From Syntrophus sp034006265 (GTDB lineage Bacteria > Desulfobacterota > Syntrophia > Syntrophales > Syntrophaceae): DNA of 5,816 nucleotides. Shown here in pieces: positions 5,495 through 5,816 of this stretch; the stretch's first letter is position 1; every line of letters starts with the position of its first letter. Below the pieces are notes generated by a model. That model worked only from the letters and a program-made list of their open reading frames with translations. It had not been told where the DNA came from and did not search any database. A program made the translations under genes and the position numbers. The stretch covers positions 1 to 5,816 of the forward strand of contig JAVETB010000128.1 of the NCBI GenBank assembly GCA_034006265.1, written 5' to 3'.

Positions 5495-5816
5495 TTTGTT
5501 CTCCCCATCTTTAGTATTTTTTGGAAGCGTTCGGCATTGGCCCAGCCAAAAAAGTCATTCAAATTCATTACAATCATTATATGCTTTATGCTTGAATCTT
5601 TGTCAGGTGTAATAGTGATATGAGTAGGCACCCGAAGATCAGATATTTTCAACAAAGTGAGAAACATTTGCTTAGGGAAAGCGATAAGTTCCTTTCTGCC
5701 GTCTTTCTTGGCAATGATTACAGGCCACTTATCACTTTCACAGGCTTGCTGGTAAAACAATTCAAAGGTCTGGGGAGTGCTTTTACCACTGCGGACGGGC
5801 TTGTCAAGAATGTCCA
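5491..5816 (-). CDS. Unknown protein, 3' part only (enters from right edge)
   Basis: The frame is open from the right edge (first full codon ends at 5814) to TGA 5491-5493, giving 107 C-terminal residues. A TTG at 5758-5760 could be mistaken for a start, but the frame continues upstream without a stop (DILDKPVRSGKSTPQTFEL before it), so the gene most likely begins outside the window. The visible part has alternating strands and helices: WPVIIAKKDGRKELIAF, then a hydrophobic helix FLTLLKI, THITITPD, and HIMIVMNLNDFFGWANAERF near the end. No motif I recognise. The GKST in the upstream part lacks a Walker A glycine pattern and is not called a P-loop. The stop overlaps the ligase start (ATGA), so it belongs to the same transcription unit. 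Function unknown. Confidence 0.75.
   Translation of the reverse strand, partial: DILDKPVRSGKSTPQTFELFYQQACESDKWPVIIAKKDGRKELIAFPKQMFLTLLKISDLRVPTHITITPDKDSSIKHIMIVMNLNDFFGWANAERFQKILKMGRTK

Noticed and set aside
5758..5760. TTG as the start of the unknown right-edge gene
   Set aside because: The frame continues open upstream to the edge with plausible coding sequence, and there is no convincing ribosome binding site just before the TTG.
1..5816. Promoters, terminators, CRISPR or other repeats, tRNA genes, mobile elements
   Set aside because: Reading both strands, I saw no repeated units, hairpin followed by a T run between genes, or cloverleaf. Genes overlap so tightly that any promoter would be inside coding sequence, and none stood out.

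Overview
This window looks like part of the early, DNA-metabolism region of a double-stranded DNA tailed bacteriophage or prophage. I infer this from three things. A T4-like ATP-dependent DNA ligase sits next to Mre11/Rad50 (T4 gp47/gp46, SbcD/SbcC type) recombination nuclease genes. Several very small unknown genes are interleaved with them. The packing is extreme: every gene is on the minus strand and neighbouring genes overlap by 1 to 41 bases or are 2 bases apart. Nearly every start has a clear purine-rich ribosome binding site, usually inside the preceding gene. Base composition is moderately AT-rich. Nothing in the window identifies the host.

Layout in the direction of transcription (high to low coordinates): the 3' part of an unknown gene entering from the right edge (5491-5816); a T4-type ATP-dependent DNA ligase with an unusual motif I (4208-5494); the N-terminal ATPase half of a Rad50/SbcC-like protein that stops four residues after its CPVC zinc hook (3147-4208); a small basic protein with a KKWxKRYG motif (2848-3174); a DUF488-like protein (2448-2864); an Mre11/SbcD-like metallophosphoesterase (1508-2455); a 78-residue coiled-coil protein (1288-1524); the C-terminal ATPase half of the Rad50-like protein (704-1285); a second KKWxKRFG small protein (435-707); and the 5' part of an unknown gene leaving through the left edge (1-475).

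Working model: the N-lobe protein, the coiled-coil protein, the C-lobe protein and the Mre11-like protein assemble into a Mre11-Rad50-type end-processing complex whose Rad50 is made from two or three polypeptides. The break in Rad50 falls at the apex of the coiled coil, and the Mre11 gene lies between the halves. The ligase in the same operon could seal nicks after recombination or replication. Two homologous small KKWxKR proteins each directly follow one Rad50 half. Assembly of the pieces is inference; the motifs, gene order and overlaps are read from the sequence. I see no RNA gene, CRISPR array, insertion sequence, terminator or convincing promoter, and there is no gene-free stretch longer than a few bases.
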